Program-made: the position numbers and the translations under genes
Notes under the pieces: model-generated
Databases searched by the model: none
Seen by the model: the letters and a program-made list of their open reading frames with translations, nothing else
What the model was told of the DNA's origin: nothing
Assembly (NCBI RefSeq): GCF_038004425.1
Contig: NZ_JBBORC010000001.1
Span: 3,077,001-3,141,000 of the forward strand
Length of the DNA: 64,000 nt
Source of the DNA: Solibacillus sp. FSL W7-1464
GTDB lineage: Bacteria > Bacillota > Bacilli > Bacillales_A > Planococcaceae
Direction of reading: 5' to 3'
Part shown: positions 1-9,499 of the stretch, one piece after another
How positions within the stretch are numbered: the stretch's first letter is position 1
How the letters are laid out: every line of letters begins with the position of its first letter

Positions 1-875
1 TCGGTATCCCACTTTCCCGACAGATTTTGTAGATGAAACCCTAAGAATGTAGCTGCTGTTGCGCCACACACTTTACTTTTCTGCTCATTGATTGTGAGAC
101 CCAGTTCATCTTCGATAAAATTCTTGACACTGGTCATGACGCGTTCACCTGCTCTTGGTGACTTTACATAAATCACAAAATCATCCGCATAGCGAATGAA
201 TCGGTGTCCTCGTTTTTCTAACTCTCTATCTAGCTTGTTTAAATACACGTTTGCTAGAATTGGAGAGAGTGGACCCCCTTGGGGTGTACCTTCTGTCGTT
301 TCAATGAGGATGTCCTTGTCCAATATGCCTGAGCGTAAGAATTTCCATATTAGCTTAAGTACTATTTTATCTGTTATGAATTCTTCCAAATAAGCTCGTA
401 GTCGCTGGTGATGAATCGTATCGAAGTAACTTTTCAAGTCACAGTCCACCACTGTTCGATAACCTTCCTCGTAATATTTCTTAGCGAGGGCAATTGCCTG
501 GTGTTGGTTTCGACCTTTTCGAAAGCCAAAACTTTTGTCTGAAAAGTGTGGATCAATTATTGGTTGGATGACTTGTAGAATGGCTTGTTGAACAACTCTG
601 TCCAATACACATGGTATACCTAGATATCGTTTGGAGCCATCCGCTTTTGGGATAGCTACTCGTTTCACTGGTTGAGGTTGGTAGGAACCATCTTTTAATT
701 TCCTTTTCAATGGTTCCTCATATTTTATTAAATGCGCCTTCAGTCCATCAACCGTGATACCATCGATTCCAGGTGCTCCTCCATTTCCTTTTACTTTCTT
801 ATATGCATTCCATAGGTTTCTATGGGACGCAATTCTGTCAATTAAATTGATACTTTCTTGTTTCTTCATTTCCAT
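1..875 (-). CDS. ltrA: Group II intron reverse transcriptase/maturase (LtrA-type), C-terminus outside window
   Basis: The frame is open from an ATG at 875 to the window edge, giving the first 291 residues. It acts in splicing as a maturase and in retrohoming as a reverse transcriptase on the intron RNA. Visible motifs are the N-terminal RT0/RT1 region with the sequence GAPGIDG near residue 33, the FDTI motif after residue 150, the GTPQGGPLSP block around 197-206 and the catalytic YADD at about 229-232. The thumb/maturase X domain and any endonuclease domain would lie beyond the edge. The catalytic part shows no frameshift, so the element may be functional. Upstream AGGGATG is a plausible ribosome binding site. 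Confidence 0.93.
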   Translation of the reverse strand, partial: MEMKKQESINLIDRIASHRNLWNAYKKVKGNGGAPGIDGITVDGLKAHLIKYEEPLKRKLKDGSYQPQPVKRVAIPKADGSKRYLGIPCVLDRVVQQAILQVIQPIIDPHFSDKSFGFRKGRNQHQAIALAKKYYEEGYRTVVDCDLKSYFDTIHHQRLRAYLEEFITDKIVLKLIWKFLRSGILDKDILIETTEGTPQGGPLSPILANVYLNKLDRELEKRGHRFIRYADDFVIYVKSPRAGERVMTSVKNFIEDELGLTINEQKSKVCGATAATFLGFHLQNLSGKWDT

Positions 876-1397
876 GTTTACATCCCTACACGCTCTTATA
901 TACTCTTTCGCTTCCAGCTTATCCCTCTATAAGTAGCCATCTATTCGGTCTATACCTTGATGTTTTCTGTGTTTTGGCGGGATGTCTCCACCTCCTTGTT
1001 TCTTTCAAGATTTAAAAGATTGTTCGGCCCTTCATCTTTTGTCGAAGACTACTATGGCTTCTGCTGACTTCTCTTGATTCATCCATTTATCACTAAACAA
1101 ATTGTTAATTGAATAACCCTCAAGAGACCTCCCCGGGTAAGCACAACCGCCTTCCTCTCATGTAACTGCCAGATTTACTGTATGGGATTTGGGCAGTATT
1201 GGACTTCGCTTTGTTTGGCAAGCTCATCCGTCCCAAGTCAGCCTTTTATCTGATTTCTGTTCGTCAGTTCGAGAGTTTGCGTCCGACTTCCTTCAGATTC
1301 CACGTCACCATGGACACCCTTGTCTTTCGCTAACAGTTCCTACTGCCAAGCCTGTAGTGGACTTTCACCACCAGGCTGTTGTGCATGCCGGGCACAC
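1..1397 (-). mobile_element. Group II intron, 5' part (bacterial class C type), cut by left window edge
   Basis: On the reverse strand the element begins at 1397 with GTGTGCCCGGCATG, which matches the conserved GUGYG 5' end of group II introns. About 520 nt of structured non-coding sequence follow, then the intron-encoded reverse transcriptase from 875. The intron starts only a few bases after the T tract of the terminator hairpin at 1405-1433, the insertion habit known for class C introns. Domains V/VI and the 3' splice site lie outside the window, so completeness cannot be judged. The 5' boundary is well supported; the class assignment rests on insertion context and protein similarity recalled from the family. 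Confidence 0.88.
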
Positions 1398-1398
1398 C

Positions 1399-1433
1399 AA
1401 AAAACCGGTCCGTACAATTCTTGTACGAACCGG
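1399..1433 (-). terminator. Intrinsic terminator of the glnQ operon and docking site of the intron
   Basis: A 13-bp inverted repeat (arms 1405-1417 and 1421-1433, 3-nt loop) is followed on the reverse strand by TTTTTT. It lies just after the stop of the ABC ATPase gene. The stem CCGGTTCGTAC is almost the same as that of the terminator at 7735-7772. Confidence 0.9.
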
Positions 1434-1447
1434 CTTCTGTCACCTGT

Positions 1448-2176
1448 CTATAATACTTTACTTAAGAATGATTTTGTTCTTTCTTCCTGTGGTGATTCGA
1501 ACAACGCGATTGGCTCGTTTTCTTCAACGATGTAGCCGCCGTCCATAAAGATAACGCGGTCCGCTACTTCTTTCGCAAAGCCCATTTCATGCGTTACGAC
1601 GATCATCGTCATACCTTCTTTTGCCAAGTCTTTCATAACATCAAGAACATCCCCAACCATTTCAGGGTCAAGTGCACTCGTTGGCTCATCAAATAGCATG
1701 ATTTTCGGCTGCATAGCTAGTGCACGGGCAATCGCCACACGCTGCTGTTGTCCACCTGATAATTCAGAAGGATACGCATTGGCTTTCTCTACTAAACCAA
1801 CTTTTTTCAACAGTTCCATCGCTCGCTCCTTGGCCTGGTCTTTCGTTAAGCCCTTTAATTTTAGCGGAGCATATGTGATATTTTGCAAAACCGTTTTATG
1901 CGGAAATAAATTAAACTGCTGGAAAACCATCCCTACTTCTTGTCTAATTTGATTTAAGTTTGCATTTTTAGCGGAAATCGCATGACCGTTTACAATGACA
2001 TCTCCGCCTGAAATTTCTTCAAGGCGATTCAAGCAACGTAAAAAGGTACTTTTCCCTGAACCCGATGGCCCAATAACACAGACAACTTCTTTTTCTTTAA
2101 TCTCAGTAGAAATATCTTTTAAAACTTCTAGTATCCCAAATGATTTTTTTAGGTTCTTTACGGTAATAATGCTCAT
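1448..2176 (-). CDS. glnQ: Polar amino-acid ABC transporter, ATP-binding protein (GlnQ type)
   Basis: 242-residue cytoplasmic ATPase that powers uptake of a polar amino acid (glutamine/glutamate/cystine class; exact substrate not determinable). The Walker [10 protein letters not shown] lies near residue 36, the Q-loop in the segment [12 protein letters not shown], the signature [16 protein letters not shown] near 139 and the Walker [13 protein letters not shown] near 159, followed by the switch histidine in VVTHEMGF. The ATG overlaps the stop of the permease gene by 4 nt (ATGA), so the two are translationally coupled. It is the last gene of a binding protein-permease-ATPase operon that ends in the hairpin at 1405-1433. 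The family assignment is secure. Confidence 0.95.
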   Translation of the reverse strand: MSIITVKNLKKSFGILEVLKDISTEIKEKEVVCVIGPSGSGKSTFLRCLNRLEEISGGDVIVNGHAISAKNANLNQIRQEVGMVFQQFNLFPHKTVLQNITYAPLKLKGLTKDQAKERAMELLKKVGLVEKANAYPSELSGGQQQRVAIARALAMQPKIMLFDEPTSALDPEMVGDVLDVMKDLAKEGMTMIVVTHEMGFAKEVADRVIFMDGGYIVEENEPIALFESPQEERTKSFLSKVL

Positions 2177-2811
2177 CGCAGGGCCATTCTCCTTTCGAGG
2201 TAATTACTTAACAATGTTAATGCATATAAAATTACAAAGTAGATTGCACCAACAGTTAACCAAATTTCAAACGCAGCAAATGTAGCAGAAGCCTGAATGT
2301 CCCCTTTTTGCGTTAAGTCGGCGATTCCGATAACAGATAATAGCGATGTATCTTTCAAACTAATAATCGCTTGGTTCGTAAATGTAGGAAGCATTCTTCT
2401 AAGTGCTTGCGGCATAATAATGTCCTTCATCGTCTGAGCCCCTGAAAGACCTAGTGAACGAGCTGCTTCTGTTTGCCCTTTATCAATTGATTGGATTCCC
2501 GCACGGATAATTTCAGAGAAATAAGCGCCGGCATTCAGTGAAATTGCAAGGATCCCCGCTGTAATATTATCCATCGGGATGAACTTTGTCACACCGAAGT
2601 AGATGAAGAATAATTGTACAATGATTGGTGTACAACGGATGATATTTACAAAGACTTTTGCAATGATATTTAAAATTGTTAATGGCGCTAAACGGAACAA
2701 TGCGACGATAAGACCGATAGCAAACCCTAATACAATAGCAATAACGAAGATGTAAAGCGTCATCTTCAACCCTTCCAGCAAGTAAGGTAACGCAGCGATT
2801 GCTACTTCCAT
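2173..2811 (-). CDS. Polar amino-acid ABC transporter, permease (HisM/GlnP type)
   Basis: Integral membrane permease of about 212 residues with roughly five hydrophobic segments. The EAA loop is visible as [20 protein letters not shown], the contact site for the ATPase. I chose the ATG at 2811 because AGAGGAGTG lies 8 nt upstream; an in-frame ATG at 2841 would add ten residues with no good ribosome binding site. The gene sits between the binding protein (50 nt away) and the ATPase (4-nt overlap), the classic three-gene importer. The substrate is shared with the binding protein and is not known precisely. Confidence 0.94.
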   Translation of the reverse strand: MEVAIAALPYLLEGLKMTLYIFVIAIVLGFAIGLIVALFRLAPLTILNIIAKVFVNIIRCTPIIVQLFFIYFGVTKFIPMDNITAGILAISLNAGAYFSEIIRAGIQSIDKGQTEAARSLGLSGAQTMKDIIMPQALRRMLPTFTNQAIISLKDTSLLSVIGIADLTQKGDIQASATFAAFEIWLTVGAIYFVILYALTLLSNYLERRMALR

Positions 2812-2862
2812 ATGTATTTCACTCCTCTTAAAAATAAGCACGCTATACGCGTGCTTACCGTT

Positions 2863-3642
2863 TTATTCAGCTAAATAGTTGTCTAGAATTTCTTGGTACT
2901 TGCCATTTTCTTTCAAGTTTTCTAGACCCGTATTAATTTTTTCAAGAATTTCATCGTTCTTACCTTTTAATACACCAATTCCGTATTTGTCATCATTTAA
3001 ACGGTCACCAACAATTTTTAATGGTAAATCTTGTTGTGCGATCGCATATGAGATAACTGGGTAGTCTTCAAATAATGCTACAGAATTTCCGTTTTGTACT
3101 TCTAGGAACATTGATGGGCTATCATCAAATTGAACCATTTCAAATCCAACTTCTTGTGCAATCGAAGTCGCATAGTTTGCGCCAACTGTTCCTTTTTTTA
3201 CTGCTACACGTTGTCCTTTTAAATCTTCTACAGATTGAATATCTGTGTTTGTTTCACTAACAATTAGAGATACACCTGCATCGAAGTACGGCTCAGTGAA
3301 ATCAACGACATTTTTACGTTCTTCCGTGATACTCATTCCACCCATAGCTACGTCTAATTGACCTGCTTGTAGTGCTGGAATAATTCCCTTGAAGTCCATT
3401 GCTTTCAATTCCACTTCAAAACCTTGGTCTTCACCAATTGCTTCGATTAACTCCACATCAATCCCTACATATTTACCATCTTTTTCGAATTCAAATGGTG
3501 GGTATGTAACATCAATACCTACTTTATAAACTTCTTTGTCTGAATCAGTTGATGTTGATTCCTTTTCTGTTTCATCTGCACCGCATGCTCCCAATAACAA
3601 TGCTGGTACGAGTAGTAGACTTGCTAATAGATTCTTTTTCAT
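2863..3642 (-). CDS. Amino-acid ABC transporter substrate-binding lipoprotein (SBP_bac_3)
   Basis: 259 residues. An N-terminal signal with the lipobox LLLGAC places the mature protein on the outer face of the membrane, anchored by Cys20. An acidic, serine-rich linker follows, then a two-lobed SBP_bac_3 domain (VGIDVTYPPFEFEKDGKYVG at the start; AMGGMSITEERKNVVDFTEP in the middle). It captures the amino acid for the permease/ATPase encoded downstream. It starts with ATG behind AAAAGGGG and is the first gene of the operon. Family members bind glutamine, cystine, arginine or similar ligands; the sequence alone does not settle which. Confidence 0.94.
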   Translation of the reverse strand: MKKNLLASLLLVPALLLGACGADETEKESTSTDSDKEVYKVGIDVTYPPFEFEKDGKYVGIDVELIEAIGEDQGFEVELKAMDFKGIIPALQAGQLDVAMGGMSITEERKNVVDFTEPYFDAGVSLIVSETNTDIQSVEDLKGQRVAVKKGTVGANYATSIAQEVGFEMVQFDDSPSMFLEVQNGNSVALFEDYPVISYAIAQQDLPLKIVGDRLNDDKYGIGVLKGKNDEILEKINTGLENLKENGKYQEILDNYLAE

Positions 3643-3885
3643 GAATTTTCCCCTTTTACTCTATAGTTAGATATTTCTAAATTCAGTTTATTATTAAAAA
3701 ACTAGCTTTACAAGCTTTTTCGTCCTTTTTTCCTTTGTAATATCATTATTTTATTATTTCAAGATATTTTCTTGCTATAAAATTCCATTTATCAGAAAAT
3801 TCCTTCTATTGAATTAAAAAAATTATTATTTTTTACCAATTCTTTAAGTGATAGGTCCGTCCTAGAAAGAAGGGTGTTCGGAAAC

Positions 3886-3924
3886 AAAAATAAAAGAAGC
3901 CCCCCCTATAAAAGGGAGCTTCTT
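3886..3924 (-). terminator. Terminator downstream of the citrate symporter gene
   Basis: On the reverse strand AAGAAGCTCCC pairs with GGGGGGCTTCTT across a short AT loop, then TTATTTTTG. It lies 10 nt after the stop codon at 3935. Confidence 0.85.
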
Positions 3925-3934
3925 AAATAGCTTA

Positions 3935-5248
3935 TTATATTTGTACTACACCTAATAAAATAGCAATGATTAATAGTACGATACTCAATCCCCACATCCA
4001 GAAGAATGAGAACTTCAGGTGTTTGCCCATTTCCAGACCTGATAGACCAAGTGCCAGCCATACTGCCGGTGCAAGTGGTGATACGAATGTGCCGACAATG
4101 TTACCGATGATCATCGCATACGCTGTCGATAAGGAATCGATGCCGTATGTTAAACCGATTTGGTCAACAACCGGGAACAATGCGAAGTAATATGCATCCG
4201 TACTTAACAGCAAGTCAAACGGTACACCAAGTACCCCAATAATAATATGTAAATACTGTGCTAAAAAGCTTGGTAAAATATTTACGGCATTATTGGCAAT
4301 GGCCGTTAGCATGCCTGTCCCGTTTAAAATCCCTAAAAACAGTCCTGCTGCGATGATGATCGAAGCCATCGTTAGCGCGTTCGATGCGTGTGCCTGAATA
4401 CGTCCCATCTGCTCTTTCGGTGTACGGTAGTTCAATGGTAAAGCGATCGCGACACCGATCAGGAACGCTAAGCCGGCCGGTAAAAGTCCTGACATTAATA
4501 CAGCTAGAACAACAATAGCTAAAATCGCATTTGCCCAAATGAGTTTCGGACGCTTTAATGTTTCATCGGTTTCAGCATTTAAAATACTGTTGCTTAAATC
4601 GAATTTTAACGTTTCCCCTGTTTGCGCTCGTTTCGCAATGAGGCGTTTTTCACGGAATCCCATAAAGACAGCTAGTAACAGCATCAGCACAACACCGATA
4701 ACCTGAATCTTAATTAACGGATGCCATAGCTCTGTTACATCTGTATCAAGAACGGAAGCGACACGCCCTAATGGACCGCCCCATGGAATCATATTGATAA
4801 TCGCCGCAGAACCGCCGACTAACAGTAAAAGTAAATACGGGTTCATCCCTAGACGAACATATAGTGGCAATAATGCCGTAATCGAAATCAGGAATGTGGA
4901 AGCACCTGAACCGTCAAGCTGTGCAATAACCGCGACAATAACCGTTACGATTGCAACAAGCACGACATTCCCTTTTGACAGCGCTACCATTTTATTGATA
5001 ATTGGTTCGAACAAACCGACATCCTGCATAACTCCGAAGAAAATAATCGCAAAAATAAACATGATGGCAACACTGATTACAGAACTGATTCCATCATCGA
5101 AAAATACCCCTAAATCATCAAACGAATAGCCTGCAACAAACATCGCCACTACCGGCGGAAGAACCATCGCAACAATTGGCGATACACGTCCGCTGATTAA
5201 CAGCGCAACAATTACCAAAATCGTAATAATACCAATAATACTTAACAT
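3935..5248 (-). CDS. CitMHS-family citrate-metal/proton symporter
   Basis: 437-residue polytopic membrane protein with about 11-12 hydrophobic segments, matching the CitMHS family (B. subtilis CitM/CitH relatives) that imports citrate complexed with Mg2+ or Ca2+. Recognisable blocks are the N-terminal VSPIVAMVLPPVVAMFVAGY, AQLDGSGASTFLISITALLP in the middle and PWGGPLGRVASVL. The ATG lies 7 nt after GGGGG. Directly upstream and on the same strand are a CitT-like response regulator and a CitS-like sensor, so citrate- or dicarboxylate-induced expression is a sound inference. Metal preference cannot be read from the sequence. Confidence 0.92.
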   Translation of the reverse strand: MLSIIGIITILVIVALLISGRVSPIVAMVLPPVVAMFVAGYSFDDLGVFFDDGISSVISVAIMFIFAIIFFGVMQDVGLFEPIINKMVALSKGNVVLVAIVTVIVAVIAQLDGSGASTFLISITALLPLYVRLGMNPYLLLLLVGGSAAIINMIPWGGPLGRVASVLDTDVTELWHPLIKIQVIGVVLMLLLAVFMGFREKRLIAKRAQTGETLKFDLSNSILNAETDETLKRPKLIWANAILAIVVLAVLMSGLLPAGLAFLIGVAIALPLNYRTPKEQMGRIQAHASNALTMASIIIAAGLFLGILNGTGMLTAIANNAVNILPSFLAQYLHIIIGVLGVPFDLLLSTDAYYFALFPVVDQIGLTYGIDSLSTAYAMIIGNIVGTFVSPLAPAVWLALGLSGLEMGKHLKFSFFWMWGLSIVLLIIAILLGVVQI

Positions 5249-5342
5249 TCAACAACCCCCATTGCTTAGAATTCTTATAATCTTATGACAATTCTATGTG
5301 AGGAGGAAGAATGTGCTCATTTATTTAATAAAAACAATAAAG

Positions 5343-6038
5343 CTAATTTTGTTCATAAGTTTCACGGAGGACATAATTCCGTTCCGGACGACCGACAGTA
5401 CCGTAAAGCAGCTTCGTCTCAAGAATGTTCATTTCCACTAAGTATTCCAAATAGCGTCGTGCTGTGGAGCGGCTTGTCCCGATCACTTCACTTAACTGTG
5501 TCGCCGTCAATGTTGTGTACTCGTGCTCATTAAATAAGTGAATCACCTTTTCGAGTGTAAACGTATCGATTCCTTTCGGCAGTGCCTTTTCAGTCGCTGT
5601 CGAATGATTTTGCCGGTGAAACAGCGCATTCAGGTCTTGCTGTGAGAAATGTGCTTTCTTTTGAAAAGCCGATTGCATCAAATGAAACTGCTGGAATGAT
5701 TTTTGCAGCCGCGCTTCTTCAAACGGTTTTACAATATAGTCGAATACCCCATATGCGTACAATGCTTCGACATGGGCACGCTCTGCGGCGGCTGTCACCA
5801 TAATAATGCGGACTTCCGGGAACTGCGATCGTACATACGCTACAAGTTCATAGCCTGTAACATCCGGAATATATAAATCCATCAACAGAATTGCTGGTGG
5901 TGTGTTATGCAGGAGTGCTTCCTTTAATGAGGCCCCCGTTAGAAATTGCTGTACTTGTGCATCCGGCTGAATCGCTTTAATATAGTCGGCATGAATCGCC
6001 GCAATGCGAAAATCGTCTTCCAGTAACCAAATATCCAT
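5343..6038 (-). CDS. CitT/DctR-type response regulator
   Basis: 231 residues. The N-terminal receiver domain (about 1-120) has the acidic pocket EDD at 7-9, the phospho-acceptor Asp54 in LLMDLYIPD, and the conserved Thr and Lys (VTAAAE; IVKPFEEARL). The C-terminal half carries a winged-helix domain with TATQLSEVIGTSRSTARRYL, as in the CitB/CitT family that activates citrate and C4-dicarboxylate transporter genes. The start lies 4 nt after the stop of the sensor kinase gene. It most likely activates the CitMHS gene immediately downstream. Confidence 0.93.
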   Translation of the reverse strand: MDIWLLEDDFRIAAIHADYIKAIQPDAQVQQFLTGASLKEALLHNTPPAILLMDLYIPDVTGYELVAYVRSQFPEVRIIMVTAAAERAHVEALYAYGVFDYIVKPFEEARLQKSFQQFHLMQSAFQKKAHFSQQDLNALFHRQNHSTATEKALPKGIDTFTLEKVIHLFNEHEYTTLTATQLSEVIGTSRSTARRYLEYLVEMNILETKLLYGTVGRPERNYVLRETYEQN

Positions 6039-6042
6039 TGAA

Positions 6043-7599
6043 TCACTTCCTTTGTAAAATGATTAAAAAGCAGGCACCGCCTAAATCGCTTTCTTCTATT
6101 AACAGTGAGCCACCGACTTTTTCAAGTGCCTGTTCACTGATTGCCAGGCCGTAACCGCGGTCATAGCCGTCCTTTGTCGTAAATCCGAGTGTAAAAATCT
6201 GAGTTGCCGTTTCTTCATCGATTCCCGGCCCATTATCATGCACCTCAATGATCAGTTCATGGCGATATTGATGGATAAACAGCTCAATTTGCTTGTCCGG
6301 TCTCTTTGTTTGATCCAATGCATCCATCGCATTTTGCAGGACATTCCCTAATGCGGTCAATAATGCATCCACTTCTTCATCATTATAATCGACTAACACG
6401 TCCTCTGTTTCGATCGTAATCGTAATGCCGCGCTCTTTCGCTTCCGATATTTTCCCTTCGAGTAACGCCTGCAGCAATATCGAAGGCTGGGTTGCAATTG
6501 CCTGCTGCTGTTTCGTTGAGTCCTGCTGCTCCTGCCTGATAAATGCAATCGCCTCTTCAATATGGGATTGCTTTAACAAGCCTAAAAGAACGTGCAGTTT
6601 GTTCGCAAATTCATGTGTTTTTGCCCGCTGCATCCGCGCCTGCTGCTTCACCAATGTCAGTTCATTAATGACCGTTTCATATTCAAGCTTTGCCCGTAAA
6701 ATATATAAATAGCCGAGCTGCTTCTCATGTTCCAACGGCGTTTTTGTAATAATCATCTCCTGCTGCTGCAACGGAATTTCCAGTGCCCGAATCACCTCTT
6801 CTTCAAATAGCTGTTCGGGAAGCAGTGTATGTAGTGAAATGCCTTCTGTCAGTGGGGAAAGGAGTTCCTTCGCACGTGAATTCGAGATCACCACTTCATT
6901 ATTGAATGTCGTCAAAATAACCCCATCCGTCGTCTCCTCAAGTATTGTGTGATACGCCGAATAAAGCTTGGCAATTTGCGCCGGCTGCATACCGAGCAGC
7001 TGATCTTTAACATAAAGCGATAACAGCACCGCACAAACAATCCCGAAAACCGCAAGCAGCAGCGTGATCTGAAGCCAACCGAAAAAGGCGGTATCAATTG
7101 TCCTTTGTATATCTTTCGTTAAGTACCCTACCGAAACAACCCCGACAACTTTGCCGTTAACCAAAACCGGTACTTTCCCGCGGATCGATTCTCCCATTGA
7201 ACCCGTCGTTACCGAAACGATGGACTCTTTGTTAATAAGTGCCGAATCATTATCCCCGCCGACCATCGACAGGCCGATTTTTTCCGAGTTCGGATGGGTA
7301 TAGCGGATCCCTTGCTCATTTCCTATGACGATGAAACTGGCACTGGTCTGCTTTCGTATATCCTCCGCAATCGGCTGAAGAATAGAAGACGGATCTTCCG
7401 CAGAGAATGCGGCAACGACATCCGGCCGCTCAGCAATCAAATACGCACTCGTTAACGCCTTTTCCCCCATCTCTTCCAGTACCGATTCATCCAAATAATG
7501 ATTAATCAACAACAAAAACAGCACACAAATCGTAAAAACGATCCCGCTGATTGTGATAAGAAGACGGAAAGTAAGTGATTGTTTTAGGCGGGTTATCAT
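6043..7599 (-). CDS. CitS/DcuS-type sensor histidine kinase
   Basis: 518 residues. Order: TM helix (about 10-32), extracytoplasmic PDC/sCache sensor domain (about 35-170, with GNEQGIRYTHPN and TGSMGESIRGKVPV), second TM (about 175-197), a PAS domain (about 215-300), a SpoB-like dimerisation helix with the phospho-accepting His in AKTHEFANKLHVLLG, then HATPase_c with N box (NVLQNAMDAL), DNGPGID and GYGLAI. This is the CitA/DcuS family that senses citrate or C4-dicarboxylates outside the cell. The gene starts with ATG behind AAGGAGG and forms an operon with the regulator. Confidence 0.94.
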   Translation of the reverse strand: MITRLKQSLTFRLLITISGIVFTICVLFLLLINHYLDESVLEEMGEKALTSAYLIAERPDVVAAFSAEDPSSILQPIAEDIRKQTSASFIVIGNEQGIRYTHPNSEKIGLSMVGGDNDSALINKESIVSVTTGSMGESIRGKVPVLVNGKVVGVVSVGYLTKDIQRTIDTAFFGWLQITLLLAVFGIVCAVLLSLYVKDQLLGMQPAQIAKLYSAYHTILEETTDGVILTTFNNEVVISNSRAKELLSPLTEGISLHTLLPEQLFEEEVIRALEIPLQQQEMIITKTPLEHEKQLGYLYILRAKLEYETVINELTLVKQQARMQRAKTHEFANKLHVLLGLLKQSHIEEAIAFIRQEQQDSTKQQQAIATQPSILLQALLEGKISEAKERGITITIETEDVLVDYNDEEVDALLTALGNVLQNAMDALDQTKRPDKQIELFIHQYRHELIIEVHDNGPGIDEETATQIFTLGFTTKDGYDRGYGLAISEQALEKVGGSLLIEESDLGGACFLIILQRK

Positions 7600-7734
7600 G
7601 GGTGAGCCTCCTTTTGTATGGTGTTTTTATTAGTTTACCACGGGAAGTTGGTTGCGTTGTTAAAGATATTGCTTCATGCAGTTGTTTGGATTTCGCAAAA
7701 ATTCTCTTAGATACAGGACTGAACCCCATAAAAA

Positions 7735-7772
7735 AACCGGTTCGCACTATAACTCTAGTACGAACCGGTTTT
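7735..7772 (-). terminator. Terminator after the MBL-fold gene; twin of the intron docking hairpin
   Basis: On the reverse strand the arms ACCGGTTCGTACTA and TAGTGCGAACCGGT pair with a single G-U, followed by TTTTTTT. It lies about 25 nt after the stop at 7798. The stem nearly repeats the terminator at 1405-1433. Confidence 0.88.
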
Positions 7773-7797
7773 ACTATGGAACGTGAGAACCGTCACG

Positions 7798-9252
7798 TTA
7801 TTTTTCACAAGCCCAGCCGTCGTTATCACGATCGTGTTTAGACTCATATGCTGGGTGACTTGATTTAACACCACTTGGGTAGACTGCGCGCATTGCCGTA
7901 CAATTTTTGAAAGACGTTGCTGCTCCTGCTACTACATATGTACCGGAGTTAACATCACCTGTAGATGGTTTTGGCGACGGTGTTGGAACAGGTACCGGTG
8001 TTGGCTGAACAGTTTCACCTGGTGCTTTGAATTCCTTACTGTCAATCGTATAACCATTACAATTTAATGTGGCAACAATTGTACCAGCTTGTGCAGTTGA
8101 AAATGCTTTTGCACCAACCGTTTTAATATTCGTTAATACAGATTGGTGCGGGTGGCCGTAGTCATTATTTTCACCATAAGATAAAATAACTGCTTCCGGG
8201 CTGGCAGTTTTCAGGAAGCCAAGGGAGCTACTCGTATTTGAACCATGATGACCAGCTTTTAAAATTTCTACTTCACTAATTTTGTTCGTTGCAACCAATT
8301 TCGATTCAATCGCTACGTCCGCATCGCCCATTAATAATACATCCTGTGAGCAATACCCAGCTGCTATAACTAGACTAGCATCGTTATTTTCTGCTGCATC
8401 CGGATCAGAATAAATGACACTTAAATAGGAATTTATAGAACGATCTTGTTCTAAAATTTGTCCAGGCGTTGGAATAATGAATTTACTTCCTTCTGCCTGT
8501 ATTGCTAATAACGTATTTTCGTACGTTTTTGATGTGTGTACTTTGCCCGATCCGACAAATGTGGCTACTTCAAACGCATTCAATACATCCACCATTCCAC
8601 CGATATGGTCCGCATCAGGGTGTGTTGAAATTAAATAATCCAACTTTTTTACACCTAATGATTTTAAATAGGCCACTACTTTATCGCCTTGGTTGGTTGG
8701 GCCTGCATCGATTAACACTGTTTTACCATCGGCTAACTGGATAAATGTCGAATCTCCCTGACCTACATCAAGGAAGTGCACTTTCATTGACTTCCCGGAT
8801 GGTGCAGTCGATGTCCCCTTGCTCATATAAATTTTCACTGTTTTTGTAGTTGGTACCCAATTAACTTGAGCACCTAACGCCTCGCTGATAAATCGTAAAG
8901 GTACGAGTGTGCTGCCATTTACTATTTGAGCAGGAACGGAAATCGTTACATTTTTGCCATTTACTTTCGTTGTTTTTGAGCCGATTTTCAGCCAAATTTT
9001 TGTACTGCCTTTAGATGCATCAATCGTTTTAGTGGATGCATTCCAATTAACATTTGCTCCTAAGCCTTCAAAAATACCACGTAACGGTACTAATGTTACC
9101 CCGTTTTTAATCATCGCCTTGTTGCTGTATGATTGTTTGGAATCATTTAAAAAAATCGAAATATTTGATGCTGCCTGAGCTTCATCCACCTTCGCAAACG
9201 TAGCAGATGAAAAGACAAGAAGCACAACCATCACCATTTTCAAAAACCTCAT
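7798..9252 (-). CDS. Secreted ComEC-like MBL-fold hydrolase with stalk domain and excalibur domain
   Basis: 484 residues. Order: signal peptide (about 1-27, ends SATFAKVDEAQA), two copper-amine-oxidase-N-type stalk repeats (about 30-145, each with LVPLR), a metallo-beta-lactamase fold of the ComEC/Rec2 C-terminal type (about 155-400: FLDVGQGDS, then the metal ligands in STHPDADHIGG and KAGHHGSNTS), a proline-rich linker, and a C-terminal excalibur Ca-binding module (SFKNCTAMRAVYPSGV, ending DRDNDGWACEK). The protein should be outside the cell and loosely wall-attached. A nuclease or phosphodiesterase role is plausible from family knowledge but not shown. Strong ribosome binding site GGAGGATAA; its own terminator follows. 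Confidence 0.9.
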   Translation of the reverse strand: MRFLKMVMVVLLVFSSATFAKVDEAQAASNISIFLNDSKQSYSNKAMIKNGVTLVPLRGIFEGLGANVNWNASTKTIDASKGSTKIWLKIGSKTTKVNGKNVTISVPAQIVNGSTLVPLRFISEALGAQVNWVPTTKTVKIYMSKGTSTAPSGKSMKVHFLDVGQGDSTFIQLADGKTVLIDAGPTNQGDKVVAYLKSLGVKKLDYLISTHPDADHIGGMVDVLNAFEVATFVGSGKVHTSKTYENTLLAIQAEGSKFIIPTPGQILEQDRSINSYLSVIYSDPDAAENNDASLVIAAGYCSQDVLLMGDADVAIESKLVATNKISEVEILKAGHHGSNTSSSLGFLKTASPEAVILSYGENNDYGHPHQSVLTNIKTVGAKAFSTAQAGTIVATLNCNGYTIDSKEFKAPGETVQPTPVPVPTPSPKPSTGDVNSGTYVVAGAATSFKNCTAMRAVYPSGVKSSHPAYESKHDRDNDGWACEK

Positions 9253-9499
9253 ATATTATCCTCCAGTAAAATATTATTTTAACAAACTAATTATGGAGAG
9301 AAGAGGCGAAAACTTCAATGGTAAATAAAGTTATATCGGACAGTTTTGTACACGTCTTCTGCACCCTGCATTTCATAGGTTGAATATGAAATCTTACCTC
9401 TCACTTAATTAATATTCGAATCATTCTGCACATTTTCGCCGAAAACAAGTACCATTTTTCAATTGTTTCATATGATTTATATGAAAGGGGGAGAAGGTT
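9253..9499. other. Divergent intergenic region, no gene seen
   Basis: AT-rich spacer between the reverse-strand MBL-fold gene and forward-strand yunC; it should hold both promoters. A purine run AAAGGGGGAGAAGG at 9484-9497 is the yunC ribosome binding site. Confidence 0.5.
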
